A stretch of DNA of 62,306 bases from an uncultured Campylobacter sp. (GCF_938045345.1 NZ_CALIMS010000059.1:1-62306); one strand, 5' to 3'. Counted from the first letter of the stretch, positions 15,337-24,772 are shown. The notes: generated from the letters alone by a model not told the origin. Made by a program: numbers and translations.

Positions 15337-16737
15337 TTAAATTTTACCGATTTTAGCAAGATTATAAAACTCTCTCGCGGCATCGAATTTGCTTTTTATC
15401 TCATATCGCTCTCCGCTCAGTTCGAAGCAAATTACATTCGCGTGCAGTAGCAATCTAGGCGCTCCCGTCGTCTTGACCCGCTCCGTCTCATCCATCTTTT
15501 TATCCAATATCCGCTCCGCTTGCTCTCGCGAAAGCCCATACAGCGGCTCTCCCAATATCGGCGCGCCCGCGGCAAATAGATGCAGCCTGATCTGATGCTG
15601 CCTACCCGTCAGCGGATAGCACTCAATCAGGCTAGCGTCCATGTCCTCAAAATATCGCAGCGGGCAAATCAGCGTGATCGCCTCTTTTCCGTCGCGCGAT
15701 ATTTTCATACGAATTTTAAGATCGGCGAACTCGCCGCTAGGGGCGATCGGAGCATCGATCACAAACCCCTCAAAATCCTTTAAAAATTTCAGTTTCTCAC
15801 TAAATTTTGCGTATTTTGCAGGCTCAAATTTTTTAAAATTTACGCATCCCGTAAAAGTAGCCGGCATAGATTTAGCCGCAGGTAAGGCGCAAGGTTTATG
15901 TCCGTTATCCGCGCTACTCATCGCGATAGCGGGTTTAAGCTTATCGCTCACTCCGCAGGATAAGGCATCAAATTCAAATTCGCCGCCAACATCGCCAGTA
16001 GGAGCACCAGATTTAAATTTAGCCTGCGCGCCGCCAGATAGAGTGCTGCACCATAATCCCCTACTCGCACCATTAGACAAGATATTAAATCCAAATTTAT
16101 CGCCTGCCCCTTTTAAAGCTCGCATATCGCGCAGATCCGATACGTTATATGGTAAGCTCACAGCATCGCCCGCAAATTTTGATCCGCAAATTTCATCAAA
16201 GCCTAGCGCATAGCAATCCTCTATCTCACCATTGCAAGCGGCACCTTGCAAGCTCTCCCTCAAATCTCCTCGCACGAGCGCTAAATAGCTTTTCATCACT
16301 CTACGCTGTTCGAAGCACTCTTTAAGCTCGCGCGCCGCGTCTTTATCCTTAGCGACGATAAGAATTCCGCTGGTTTCTAAATCAAGCCTATGCGCCACGC
16401 ACGCGTCCTGCCCGTATAGCGACCAGATCTCGTCATACATATTATAAGGCGAGTTACGCCCGCTCGGATGGCTTAAAATTCCACTCGGCTTGTCAAATGC
16501 CGCAAACGCATCGCACTCAAAGATCGGCTTCAGTCCACGCGGCTCGCATTTGTAATCGATCAAAAAAATTTCTCCGTGCGCGACGGAATTTTTATGCAAA
16601 TTCTGATCCTCTGCATCGGTTACGCGATGCTTGTCACAGATGCGCTGCGCGGATTTCATATCGTATCCGAGGCTAAGCAGAATTTCATAAATTTTGCGCC
16701 CCTCAAAGCTTCCCAAGCTTCTCTTCTCATAACCCAT
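15337..16737 (-). CDS. RluA-family pseudouridine synthase with large insertion
   Basis: An RluA-type pseudouridine synthase acting on rRNA or tRNA. Residues about 75-160 hold the first half of the catalytic domain, with the signature HRLDLETSG carrying the catalytic aspartate. The second half resumes near residue 312 (FEGFVIDAPIA...RMKISRDGKEA) and includes the family segment LTGRQHQIRLHL. Between them lie about 150 extra low-complexity residues (Ala/Gly/Ser/Lys-rich) not expected in the family, giving 466 residues instead of roughly 300. The reading frame is intact. It is divergent from purB, a pairing also known in C. jejuni. The purB promoter must overlap its 5' end. Confidence 0.9.
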   Translation of the reverse strand: MGYEKRSLGSFEGRKIYEILLSLGYDMKSAQRICDKHRVTDAEDQNLHKNSVAHGEIFLIDYKCEPRGLKPIFECDAFAAFDKPSGILSHPSGRNSPYNMYDEIWSLYGQDACVAHRLDLETSGILIVAKDKDAARELKECFEQRRVMKSYLALVRGDLRESLQGAACNGEIEDCYALGFDEICGSKFAGDAVSLPYNVSDLRDMRALKGAGDKFGFNILSNGASRGLWCSTLSGGAQAKFKSGAPTGDVGGEFEFDALSCGVSDKLKPAIAMSSADNGHKPCALPAAKSMPATFTGCVNFKKFEPAKYAKFSEKLKFLKDFEGFVIDAPIAPSGEFADLKIRMKISRDGKEAITLICPLRYFEDMDASLIECYPLTGRQHQIRLHLFAAGAPILGEPLYGLSREQAERILDKKMDETERVKTTGAPRLLLHANVICFELSGERYEIKSKFDAAREFYNLAKIGKI

Positions 16738-16812
16738 ATTAAACTTTCAGCCCCATTTTTATATAATTTTTACCGTCATTATACAAGAAATTCTAACCGA
16801 AAGGCTGCTAAA

Positions 16813-18144
16813 ATGGTCGAAAGATACGCAAGAAAAGAGATGTCTGAAAAATGGAGCTTGCAAGCCAAATACGACGCGTGGCTAAAAGTCGAGCTCGCGG
16901 CGGTTAAAGCGTGGAATAAGCTAGGTCTAATAAGCGACTGCGATAAAGATAAAATTCTACAAAACGCAAGCTTTAGGATCGAGCGGATAGATGAGATCGA
17001 AAAGACCACCAAGCACGACGTGATTGCATTTCTAACGAGCGTGAGTGAGAGCCTTGGGCAGGAGAGCCGCTTCATGCATTACGGAATGACTAGTAGTGAC
17101 TGCATCGATACCGCCGTTGCGCTGCAAATCAAAGAAAGCATGGAGCTCATCATTGAGGATGTGCAAAATTTAAAAGCCGCGATAAAATCTCAAGCCATGA
17201 AGCATAAAATGACACTGATGGTCGGACGCAGCCACGGTATCCACGGCGAGCCGATCACTTTCGGACTCGTGCTCGCGGTCTGGTATGATGAGATAAATCG
17301 CGCGCTAGAGCTTTTGCAACATGCAAAAAGCGTCATCAGCTACGGCAAAATAAGCGGTGCGATGGGAAATTTCGCGCACGCTCCACTAGAGCTGGAAGAG
17401 CTGGTGTGCGAATATCTGGGGCTAAAGCCCGCCCCCGCGTCCAATCAAGTCATCCAGCGCGATCGCTACGCGCAGGTAATGAGCGCACTTGCGATCCTAG
17501 CTTCCAGCTGCGAAAAGATCGCCATCGCAATCCGTCACTATCAACGCACCGAGGTTTATGAGGCGGAGGAATTTTTTAGCCCAGGTCAAAAGGGCAGCTC
17601 TGCGATGCCGCACAAACGAAATCCTGTGCTTAGCGAAAACGTAACGGGACTATGTCGTATGATCCGTAGCTTCGTAATACCTGCGATGGAGGACGTAGCT
17701 CTATGGCACGAACGCGACATCAGCCATAGCTCGGTCGAGCGATTTATCCTCCCCGACGGCTTTATAACTGCTGATTTTATGCTAAATCGCTTGACAAGCT
17801 TGATCGAAAAACTGCTCGTATATCCCGAAAATATGATGAGAAATCTAAATTTAACCGGTGGGCTCGTGTTTTCGCAGCGAGTACTACTAGAGCTGCCTAA
17901 ACGAGGAGTTAGCAGAGAGGATGCTTATAAAATCGTGCAGCGTAATGCGATGAAGGTCTGGGCAGATCTGCAAGAGGGCAAAAAAGCTATAGATGAGCAA
18001 GGGCATAGCCTGTTTTTGCAAAATCTGCTCGCAGATACAAAGCTACGAGAAAAGCTAAGTGCAAGCGAGATCAAAGAGTGCTTCGACTACGGATATTACA
18101 CCAAAAACGTGGACGCGATTTTCGCTAGGGTTTTTGGCAAATAG
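16813..18144 (+). CDS. purB: Adenylosuccinate lyase PurB
   Basis: A 443-residue fumarase-superfamily enzyme. It splits SAICAR to AICAR and adenylosuccinate to AMP in purine synthesis. The conserved N-terminus MVERYARKEMSEKW marks the true start at 16813. An in-frame ATG 237 bp upstream would run antisense into the neighbouring gene and is rejected. The catalytic signature loop GSSAMPHKRNP is intact, as are TSSDCIDTA and the histidine region GRSHGIHGEP. GAAAGG lies eight bases before the ATG. The stop is TAG. Confidence 0.97.
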   Translation: MVERYARKEMSEKWSLQAKYDAWLKVELAAVKAWNKLGLISDCDKDKILQNASFRIERIDEIEKTTKHDVIAFLTSVSESLGQESRFMHYGMTSSDCIDTAVALQIKESMELIIEDVQNLKAAIKSQAMKHKMTLMVGRSHGIHGEPITFGLVLAVWYDEINRALELLQHAKSVISYGKISGAMGNFAHAPLELEELVCEYLGLKPAPASNQVIQRDRYAQVMSALAILASSCEKIAIAIRHYQRTEVYEAEEFFSPGQKGSSAMPHKRNPVLSENVTGLCRMIRSFVIPAMEDVALWHERDISHSSVERFILPDGFITADFMLNRLTSLIEKLLVYPENMMRNLNLTGGLVFSQRVLLELPKRGVSREDAYKIVQRNAMKVWADLQEGKKAIDEQGHSLFLQNLLADTKLREKLSASEIKECFDYGYYTKNVDAIFARVFGK

Positions 18145-19054
18145 CAGGCACGGCGACTTGCTATTTTAAAGCTCCGAACGGGCCTACAAAATGTAGCGAA
18201 GCGGCTAGAAATTTATGTTTGCGCCGAAGCATTTTAATAACCGCGATTGAAATTTTAAAATTTTGATAAAGATAAAATTTTAGTAAAAGCGTAGCGCTTG
18301 CGGATTAATATAGCATCTAAATCCGTACGACAGGCGTCACTGCTTTTACTATGAATTTATAAAGGTAAAATTCTACGCTTGCGGCTAACATTAAAATAGT
18401 AAAAATTTAATGCTTTAAAACGGTAAAATTCTTAGGTGTAGTAGTTTTTAAAATTTTACCGCAAAATTTAAGTGCTAATCCAGAAAATGTAAATGCGAGA
18501 TTTCCATAAAGCAAACAGGACCAATTCGCCTCTAAATCAACTGCCATTAAAGCGCAATCCTTTTACGTGCTCGCTTAGCATTTTGCCTATGGCAACCAAC
18601 CAAATTTTAATGATTTTATGGTGCTTCTGCGTTGGCTCAAGCTAGGGGTCGTGAGATATTCGAAGCAATTATGAAACAAATTTAAAGTGGCAAATGGAGA
18701 CATTAATAAAATTCCGCTTTTTTAACTTGAGATTTTAACGATTCTTAGAAAAAAGAGGATTGAGTAAAATTTCATAAATTCCATCAATTTAAGCGCTTAG
18801 CAGATAGCACTAAAAATAGGAAATTAAGCTTGCGTAATGATATTTTTAAAAATTTTAAAATTTTATACGCGTAAGCGGGTAAAATTTGACGTCTAGTACC
18901 GGCAGCATCCTTGATTATCATATAATTGCATCTGAATTGCTCGCAAATTTCGGATTAAACAATCCTGCGATTTGACGTCTAATAATTATTTGGAATTTAA
19001 AACGGATGGAGTGGGAGTTCGTTCGCTCCATCCTGCACTAGTACGTTAGAATTT
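18145..19054. other. 910-bp gene-free region
   Basis: No frame of useful length with a start and ribosome binding site. Around 18560-18690 short frames with ordinary amino-acid composition are broken by stops (for example GASALAQARGREIF in one frame), which could be remains of a decayed gene; the evidence is thin. The rest is RAATTY-rich spacer. Confidence 0.5.
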
Positions 19055-19690
19055 TTAGAATTTAAAGTTATACCCCAGATAAATTCCATGGTTAGTCTCA
19101 TACACCTTGTCTACGCCTTCTCCAAGCTTACTAGCCTTGTATCTCGTATAGTCCGCTTTGTAGCCAAACTCGATCTCGTTATGCTCATCAAAGCTATATA
19201 AACCGCCCAATCTTGCGCCAATTACCCAACCAGGCAGAGTCTTTGAAAGCGAATCGCTGCTTCCGTCAGATTCGTCATATGAATAAATTTTATATTTCAA
19301 AAATGAAACTCCTGTATAGGCGCCCGTTACGAGTTTAAAGCCGTTTGTAATCTCGGGCGTAAAATCCCCGCCTACGAGCAAGCTATGCTTATTCCACTCG
19401 TGTTTAAATATGATGTCCTCCTCGTCAGTGCCAGTTTTCGAAGCTTTGAAATCATACAAGTACTCGCCGTACGCCCTAGCTATACCAAAATCATAGCCGC
19501 CTTTAAAGCCGAGCGCAGCCTGCCCCTTATTATCTTTATTCGTGCCAGAATCTTCCTCGTCAGACCATTTAGTAGTGATGCTGGATTTAAAAGAATAATC
19601 TCCCTCGATACCTAAAAATATCCCCTCGCCGAAGCTTGAGCTCGCGCACACCGCAGCGGTAAACGCCGCGATTAAAATTTTATTTTTCAC
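19055..19690 (-). CDS. Outer-membrane beta-barrel protein
   Basis: A 211-residue protein with a Sec signal peptide (cleavage likely after SSSFG or nearby, about residue 20) and alternating amphipathic strands separated by acidic turns (SDEEDSGTNKD, SYDESDGSS). The final strand GIYLGYNFKF ends in phenylalanine, the usual BAM-complex signal of outer-membrane barrels. Size and strand number suggest a small 8- or 10-stranded barrel of the OmpA/OmpW-like group. Function is unknown. The start is GTG, set by AAGGAGAAAAT. A -10 TATAAT on the minus strand lies at 19811-19816, leaving a leader of about 115 bases. Confidence 0.85.
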   Translation of the reverse strand: MKNKILIAAFTAAVCASSSFGEGIFLGIEGDYSFKSSITTKWSDEEDSGTNKDNKGQAALGFKGGYDFGIARAYGEYLYDFKASKTGTDEEDIIFKHEWNKHSLLVGGDFTPEITNGFKLVTGAYTGVSFLKYKIYSYDESDGSSDSLSKTLPGWVIGARLGGLYSFDEHNEIEFGYKADYTRYKASKLGEGVDKVYETNHGIYLGYNFKF

Positions 19691-19861
19691 ATTTTCTCCT
19701 TACAATTTATAATTTCGGGCTTTCCGCCGCCGCCGCTTTGCCATTTTACCGCTTGCTATCTTTAAGCGTCTTCCGCCAAGCTCGCTCATAAGCGCGTTTA
19801 AAATTTGCTGATTATAATATCCTTTTTTTGAAATTTCTATGAATTTCGCGACAAGACTTGG

Positions 19862-19942
19862 AATTTTATCTCACTCGCCTTGGATAAAATTTTATCTCGT
19901 TTGCTAAGGACAGAATTCTATCTCGCTTGCCAGCACGGAATT
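19862..19942. repeat. Imperfect 26-bp tandem repeats around RAATTY
   Basis: Three to four degenerate units with shared core AATTYTATCTCRYTYGC. The AATT cores begin at 19862, 19888, 19914 and 19939, that is at spacings of 26, 26 and 25 bp. The array lies in the spacer between the barrel gene and the DASS transporter, and no coding frame explains it. Confidence 0.7.
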
Positions 19943-20058
19943 CGACGAAATTCTACGCCACCTCCCCGTGAGCAGTTAGCAAATTTAAACACCGGACACC
20001 ATTAAAAAAACAATCTGTGATAAAATTTAAATCGCCTATTTAGTTGTTCGTTTTTATG

Positions 20059-20064
20059 TATAAT
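20059..20064 (+). promoter_or_regulatory. -10 box for the DASS transporter gene
   Basis: TATAAT preceded by a T-rich stretch, as in epsilonproteobacterial sigma-70 promoters. It would start transcription near 20071 and give a leader of about 130 bases. Confidence 0.5.
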
Positions 20065-20084
20065 TTAAAATTTACACACGAGAT

Positions 20085-20115
20085 AAGTGCCGTGTTACCG
20101 ATAGTAACTGCACTT
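20085..20115 (+). promoter_or_regulatory. Hairpin in the DASS transporter leader
   Basis: Nested inverted repeats: AAGTGC pairs with GCACTT, and inside it GTTAC pairs with GTAAC around a CGATA loop. It lies just after the predicted start site. No minus-strand gene ends here, so it is better explained as a leader structure than as a terminator. Confidence 0.4.
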
Positions 20116-20202
20116 TTAAAAATTTAAGACGATTTGATTTGGAATTTATAAAATTCCCGCCTCATTTTTGTATCATAAGCCAAATCCAAAAAAGGAGTAT
20201 CT

Positions 20203-21675
20203 ATGGAAGAAAACAAAGTGGAGTTACACAACTCCCGCTTACAAGGGCCGCTGGACTCGGACGTAGACGAGCTGGGTTTAGACAGGCTCACCGACACCGT
20301 GCCGTTTCCTAAGCGCGGCGTCATCATTATGACGATTGCCGCTGCAGTAGGCTTTGCTCTATATACCGCGTTACCATTTGAGCCTAATGTCAAAAAAGGC
20401 CTTGCGCTACTTGCTTTTATCGCGATTATGTGGCTTACAGAGGCCGTGCATATCACGGTAACCGCGCTTATGGTGCCGGTGCTTGCGGTAGCTATAGGGC
20501 TTGGTAAATTCGCTAAGGACGGCACTTTCACGGCTGCCACCATCAAAAGCACGCTTGCAAATTTTGCAAACCCTACGATCTTTACCTTTTTCGGCGGTTT
20601 TGCTCTGGCAACGGCTCTGCATATGCAAAAGCTCGATAAAAAGATCGCGATGTGGCTAATCGCCCGCGCAGGCGGTCGCTTGGGTGTAGCTGCGATTTTA
20701 ATCTGCCTTGCTACGGCAATCCTTTCGATGTGGGTTTCAAACACCGCAACTGCTGCGATGATGCTTCCGATCGCGCTTGGAATTTGCGCCAACATGGACG
20801 AAAGCAAAGATCGCGGCACGCTCGTGTTTTTGCTTTTAGGCATCGCGTATTCTGCAAGCATCGGAGGTTTGGGCACGCTCGTGGGATCTCCGCCAAATTT
20901 AATCGTGGCTCAAGCCTTGCACTACAGCTTCGCAGACTGGATGAAGGTGGGTTTACCGCTAATGTGCGTGATGCTACCAATAATGCTTATGGTGCTTTAT
21001 ATAATTTTCAAGCCGAATTTAAGTCATAAAATAGAGATGGATCTGGAGCATATCCCTTGGACGCGCGAGCGCATTATTACGATCGTCGTATTTGCTCTAA
21101 CAGCGCTTGGCTGGATATTTTCGAAGCAAATTTCAGCCCTTGTGGGCTTTAAAGTGGATGATGCTTACGTCGCCATCTGCTCGGCAGTCGTAATCGTCAT
21201 TCTAGGGCTTGCCAAGTGGCACGATATCGCCGAAAACACCGAGTGGGGCGTGCTGCTGCTTTTTGGCGGCGGACTTACGCTAAGTGCGGTTTTAGGCGAT
21301 TCCGGAGCTTCTAAGGTGCTTGGCGATCTAGTCGCGCATACTTTCGGTGGAGCGCCTACTTACATCGTACTTTTGGTAACAGCAGTTTTCATCATCTGCC
21401 TTACGGAATTTACAAGCAATACCGCCTCTGCTGCGCTTTTAGTGCCCGTATTTGCGGGTGTAGCGGCTCAGATGGGACTACCGAAAGAAACTCTTACGAT
21501 CATCATCGGCGTGGGCGCGAGCTGCGCTTTCGTAATGCCGGTAGCGACGCCGCCAAATGCTTTGGTTTTCGGTACGGGACGCATCCGACAAATAGAGATG
21601 GTACGAAGCGGCGGAATTTTAGCGATATTTTCCGCGATTTTAGTTTCGGGGTACGCGTATATTTTTTACTCGTAA
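20203..21675 (+). CDS. DASS-family sodium/anion (dicarboxylate) symporter
   Basis: A 490-residue inner-membrane carrier of the divalent anion:Na+ symporter (SLC13/DASS) family, with about 11-13 hydrophobic segments. The two repeat signatures SNTAT (about residue 185) and SNTAS (about 409), which form the sodium and carboxylate sites, are both present, along with GTLVGSPPNLIV and VATPPNALVFG. Likely substrates are succinate, fumarate, malate or similar, but sulfate cannot be excluded. The ATG follows AAAAAAGGAGTATCT. It is monocistronic with its own promoter and a hairpin downstream. Confidence 0.93.
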   Translation: MEENKVELHNSRLQGPLDSDVDELGLDRLTDTVPFPKRGVIIMTIAAAVGFALYTALPFEPNVKKGLALLAFIAIMWLTEAVHITVTALMVPVLAVAIGLGKFAKDGTFTAATIKSTLANFANPTIFTFFGGFALATALHMQKLDKKIAMWLIARAGGRLGVAAILICLATAILSMWVSNTATAAMMLPIALGICANMDESKDRGTLVFLLLGIAYSASIGGLGTLVGSPPNLIVAQALHYSFADWMKVGLPLMCVMLPIMLMVLYIIFKPNLSHKIEMDLEHIPWTRERIITIVVFALTALGWIFSKQISALVGFKVDDAYVAICSAVVIVILGLAKWHDIAENTEWGVLLLFGGGLTLSAVLGDSGASKVLGDLVAHTFGGAPTYIVLLVTAVFIICLTEFTSNTASAALLVPVFAGVAAQMGLPKETLTIIIGVGASCAFVMPVATPPNALVFGTGRIRQIEMVRSGGILAIFSAILVSGYAYIFYS

Positions 21676-21693
21676 AATTCCGTCAAAATTCTA

Positions 21694-21717
21694 TAGTCCG
21701 GGTATCTGCTCGGACTA
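21694..21717 (+). terminator. Hairpin after the DASS transporter
   Basis: TAGTCCG pairs with CGGACTA around a 10-base loop, 19 bp after the stop codon. It is followed by AT-rich sequence but not by a clean U tract. Confidence 0.45.
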
Positions 21718-21808
21718 AATATATTTATAAGATATATTTTTGAACTCCTAAATTTTCGGAATTTTTATAAAAAAATTATAATTTAATACTATTTTAATCA
21801 GTTATCTG

Positions 21809-21814
21809 TATAAT
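21809..21814 (+). promoter_or_regulatory. -10 box of the amino-acid ABC operon
   Basis: TATAAT 28 bp before the first permease ATG, with AT-rich DNA upstream and no -35 box. The leader would be about 20 bases. Confidence 0.6.
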
Positions 21815-21841
21815 ACGCATATTTTATGGAAAGAAGAATTT

Positions 21842-22495
21842 ATGGATTTTGATTTTATAGCTAAATTTAGCCCGATGTTTGTAAAGGCGGGAATTTTAAC
21901 GCTAAAGCTCGCATTTTACGGGATTTTACTATCCATCATCATCGGTTTTATCTGCACTCTGATAAAATATAAAAGATTGCCGCTGCTAAGCCCGCTCGTG
22001 GGCGCATATATCGAGCTATCGCGCAATACTCCGCTTTTAATTCAGCTATTTTTTCTATACTACGGCCTGCCGAAGCTCGGCGTTCAAATTTCGGGCTTTA
22101 CCTGCGCGATCGTAGGTCTTGCGTTTTTGGGCGGAAGCTATATGAGCGAGAGCTTTAGGCTCGGTTTTGAGGCAATAAAAAAATCCCAGATCGAAAGCGC
22201 GATGAGCCTGGGCCTTAGCGAGGCGCAGATAGTATTTTACGTCGTGCTGCCACGCGCTTTTGCGATCGCCCTGCCCTCCATCAGCGCAAACATCATATTT
22301 CTACTCAAAGAAACTTCGATCGTTAGCATAGTCGCACTCGCCGATCTCGTTTATGCCGCAAAGGACGTGATCGGGCTGTATTACAAGACGAACGAAGCGC
22401 TGTTTATGTTAAGCGTTTCGTATCTGATCATAATCTTGCCGCTTTCGCTAGCGCTTACGCTGCTTGAAAAGCGCCTTGCGTATATGAGAGGCTAG
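21842..22495 (+). CDS. Polar amino-acid ABC transporter permease 1
   Basis: A 217-residue inner-membrane permease of the HisM/GlnP type with about five transmembrane helices. It carries the cytoplasmic EAA loop that contacts the ATPase (residues ~108-135, EAIKKSQIESAMSLGLSEAQ) and the family segment YIELSRNTPLLIQLFFLYYG. It pairs with the second permease to form the channel. The next gene begins 3 bp after the TAG stop, so these are one operon: two permeases, ATPase, binding protein. Confidence 0.93.
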   Translation: MDFDFIAKFSPMFVKAGILTLKLAFYGILLSIIIGFICTLIKYKRLPLLSPLVGAYIELSRNTPLLIQLFFLYYGLPKLGVQISGFTCAIVGLAFLGGSYMSESFRLGFEAIKKSQIESAMSLGLSEAQIVFYVVLPRAFAIALPSISANIIFLLKETSIVSIVALADLVYAAKDVIGLYYKTNEALFMLSVSYLIIILPLSLALTLLEKRLAYMRG

Positions 22496-22497
22496 CG

Positions 22498-23154
22498 ATG
22501 GAACTCTTAAGCGGCGAAAATTTAATCAGGCTTCTTGGCGGGCTCGGGGTCACGCTGCAAATCGCGTTCATCTCGATCGCGGTTTCGCTCGGCCTAGGCT
22601 TGGTACTTGGAATTTTAATGGCCTCCGGGCGCAGAGCCTTATACATCCCGCTTAAAATTTGCCTAGAGATCGTGCGCATAATGCCGCCCATCGTTTGGCT
22701 ATTCATCGTATATTTCGGCGCGAGCAAGGCATTTGGCATCCACATCTCAAATATCGCGGCTTCGATCATCGTCTTTAGCATCTGGGGCGTTTTTGAGATG
22801 ATGGATCTGGTGCGTGGCGCCGTACTTAGTATCCCTAAGCATCAGTTCGAAAGCGCCGAAGCGCTCGCATTTAGCAGATCTCAAATTTATCTCTACGTCA
22901 TCCTGCCGCTTGCAATGAGGCGGCTAGTGCCCGCAACGATAAATTTATTCAGCAGGATGATAAAAACAACCTCGATCGCCGTGCTAATCGGCGTCATCGA
23001 GCTCGTCAAGGTCGGACAGCAGATCATCGAAGTGAATGTCTTCCGCGACAATTACGCGCCACTAATCATCTACGGAGCGATATTTTTCGTATATTTTTTG
23101 ATCTGCTATCCGATCTCGGCGCTTTCGAAAAAATTAGAAAACAGGTGGAGCTGA
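22498..23154 (+). CDS. Polar amino-acid ABC transporter permease 2
   Basis: A 218-residue second permease of the same His/Glu/Gln/Arg family. It has the family segment LEIVRIMPPIVWLFIVYFG and an EAA loop (VLSIPKHQFESAEALAFSRS). About five transmembrane helices. It overlaps the ATPase gene through TGATG, which supports coupled translation of the complex. Confidence 0.93.
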   Translation: MELLSGENLIRLLGGLGVTLQIAFISIAVSLGLGLVLGILMASGRRALYIPLKICLEIVRIMPPIVWLFIVYFGASKAFGIHISNIAASIIVFSIWGVFEMMDLVRGAVLSIPKHQFESAEALAFSRSQIYLYVILPLAMRRLVPATINLFSRMIKTTSIAVLIGVIELVKVGQQIIEVNVFRDNYAPLIIYGAIFFVYFLICYPISALSKKLENRWS

Positions 23155-23891
23155 TGGAAATTTTAAAAATCGATAAAGTCAATAAATTTTACGGCGAGTT
23201 GCACGCGTTAAAGGACGTCAGTCTTGACGTCGCGCAGGGCGAGGTCGTGGTGATCCTAGGTCCTAGCGGCTGCGGCAAAAGCACCCTACTTCGCACAATC
23301 AACGGGTTAGAGCCGATACAAAGCGGAAATTTTATAATTGAGGGCGAGCGGATCGATCAAAATTTTAAAGAGTGGCGCAGGATCAGACAAAAGATCGGTA
23401 TGGTCTTTCAAAGCTACGAGCTTTTCGATCACCTTAGCGTGCTACATAACATAATCCTGGGCCCGATGAAGGTACAAAACGTCCCGAAAGAAGACGCGAT
23501 AGCTTTAGCTCGCGAATGGCTAAAGATCGTAGGTCTTGCGGATAAGGAAAACTCCTACCCCAAAGAGCTTAGCGGCGGGCAGAAGCAACGCATCGCAATC
23601 GTGAGAAGCCTTGTGATGAAGCCAAAGATCATGCTTTTTGACGAGGTTACCGCGGCACTTGATCCAGAGATCGTGCGCGAGGTGCTCGACGTAATGCTAA
23701 ATCTTGCCAAAGAGGGGCAAACGATGCTAATCGTGACGCACGAGATGGGCTTTGCGCGCGCCGTAGCCGATCGCATAGTTTTTATGGACGAGGGAAGCAT
23801 CGTGGAGATTAACGAACCGGAGGCCTTCTTTACCGCTCCAAAGAGCGAGCGCGCGAAGAAATTTCTAAATATGTTCGAATTTAAAAAATAA
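23154..23891 (+). CDS. Amino-acid ABC transporter ATP-binding protein
   Basis: A 245-residue GlnQ/HisP-type ATPase. Walker A GPSGCGKST (about 36-44), Q-loop VFQSYELF, signature LSGGQKQRIAI, Walker B IMLFDEVTAALD and the switch His in VTHEM are all intact. The start at 23154 (MEILKIDKVNKFYG) is chosen over an in-frame GTG nine bases upstream because it gives the usual N-terminus and the TGATG overlap with the permease. It powers import across the inner membrane. Confidence 0.95.
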   Translation: MEILKIDKVNKFYGELHALKDVSLDVAQGEVVVILGPSGCGKSTLLRTINGLEPIQSGNFIIEGERIDQNFKEWRRIRQKIGMVFQSYELFDHLSVLHNIILGPMKVQNVPKEDAIALAREWLKIVGLADKENSYPKELSGGQKQRIAIVRSLVMKPKIMLFDEVTAALDPEIVREVLDVMLNLAKEGQTMLIVTHEMGFARAVADRIVFMDEGSIVEINEPEAFFTAPKSERAKKFLNMFEFKK

Positions 23892-23911
23892 ATTTTAATA
23901 AAGGAGAAAAG

Positions 23912-24772
23912 ATGAAAAAAACGCTAAGCACGCTTTTTATCTTAGTTGCGTTATTTTTCGCAGGTTGCAACGACGAGGGCAAAGGCTCCTCAAATTCCGC
24001 ACAAGGTTCCGCCGCGCCGCAAAGTTATATCGACGGGATTAAAAAGCGCGGCGTAGTAAGGATCGCGGTTTTCGGCGACAAGCCGCCGTTTGGTTACATC
24101 GACGAGACGGGCAAAAACGCGGGATATGACGTGTATTTTGCAAAACGTATCGCAAAGGAGCTTTTGGGCGATGAGAGCAAGGTTCAGTTCGTGCTCGTAG
24201 AGGCCGCCAATCGCGCGGAATTTTTGGCGTCGGATAAGGTCGATATCACGCTTGCAAATTTCACCGTCACGCCAGAGCGTAAAGAGGTCGTGGATTTCGC
24301 ACTGCCGTATATGAAGGTAGCTCTAGGCGTCGCGAGCCCGAATGGCGATATTACCGACGTTTCGCAGCTTAAGGACAAAACGCTTTTAATCAACAAAGGC
24401 ACGACTGCGGATCTGTATTTTACGAAAAACCACCCCGAGATTAAGCTTTTAAAATTTGACCAAAATACCGAGACTTTCGGTGCGATGCTGGACGGCAGGG
24501 GCGACGCTATCGCGCATGATAATACGCTTTTGTTTGCGTGGACGAAATCAAACCCTGGTTTTAAGGTAGGCATTCGCTCGCTCGGCGATCAGGACGTCAT
24601 CGCGCCTGCGGTCAAAAAGGGCAACGACGAGCTTCGCAAATGGCTTGACGATCTAATCGTAAAGCTTGCGGGCGAGAAATTTTTCCACGCCGACTACGAT
24701 GCGACGCTAGCGCCGGTATACGGCGACGACATCAAAGCTGACGACGTCGTAATCGAGGGCGGGAAGCTATAA
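23912..24772 (+). CDS. CjaA-like amino-acid-binding lipoprotein
   Basis: A 286-residue substrate-binding protein for the upstream permeases and ATPase. A lipoprotein signal peptide ends in the lipobox FFAGC (Cys19), followed by a Ser/Gly-rich linker. The SBP family 3 body starts near residue 37 (YIDGIKKRGVVRIAVFGDKP). Overall it recalls C. jejuni CjaA (a cysteine-binding antigen), e.g. DITLANFTVTPERKEVVDFA and INKGTTADLYFTKN; cysteine or a related polar amino acid is thus the likely ligand (inference). AAAGGAGAAAAG precedes the ATG. Confidence 0.92.
   Translation: MKKTLSTLFILVALFFAGCNDEGKGSSNSAQGSAAPQSYIDGIKKRGVVRIAVFGDKPPFGYIDETGKNAGYDVYFAKRIAKELLGDESKVQFVLVEAANRAEFLASDKVDITLANFTVTPERKEVVDFALPYMKVALGVASPNGDITDVSQLKDKTLLINKGTTADLYFTKNHPEIKLLKFDQNTETFGAMLDGRGDAIAHDNTLLFAWTKSNPGFKVGIRSLGDQDVIAPAVKKGNDELRKWLDDLIVKLAGEKFFHADYDATLAPVYGDDIKADDVVIEGGKL

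Noticed and set aside
16576..16812. 79-codon N-terminal extension of purB.
   Set aside because: It runs antisense through the RluA-type gene; the family N-terminus MVERYAR begins at 16813 with a ribosome binding site.
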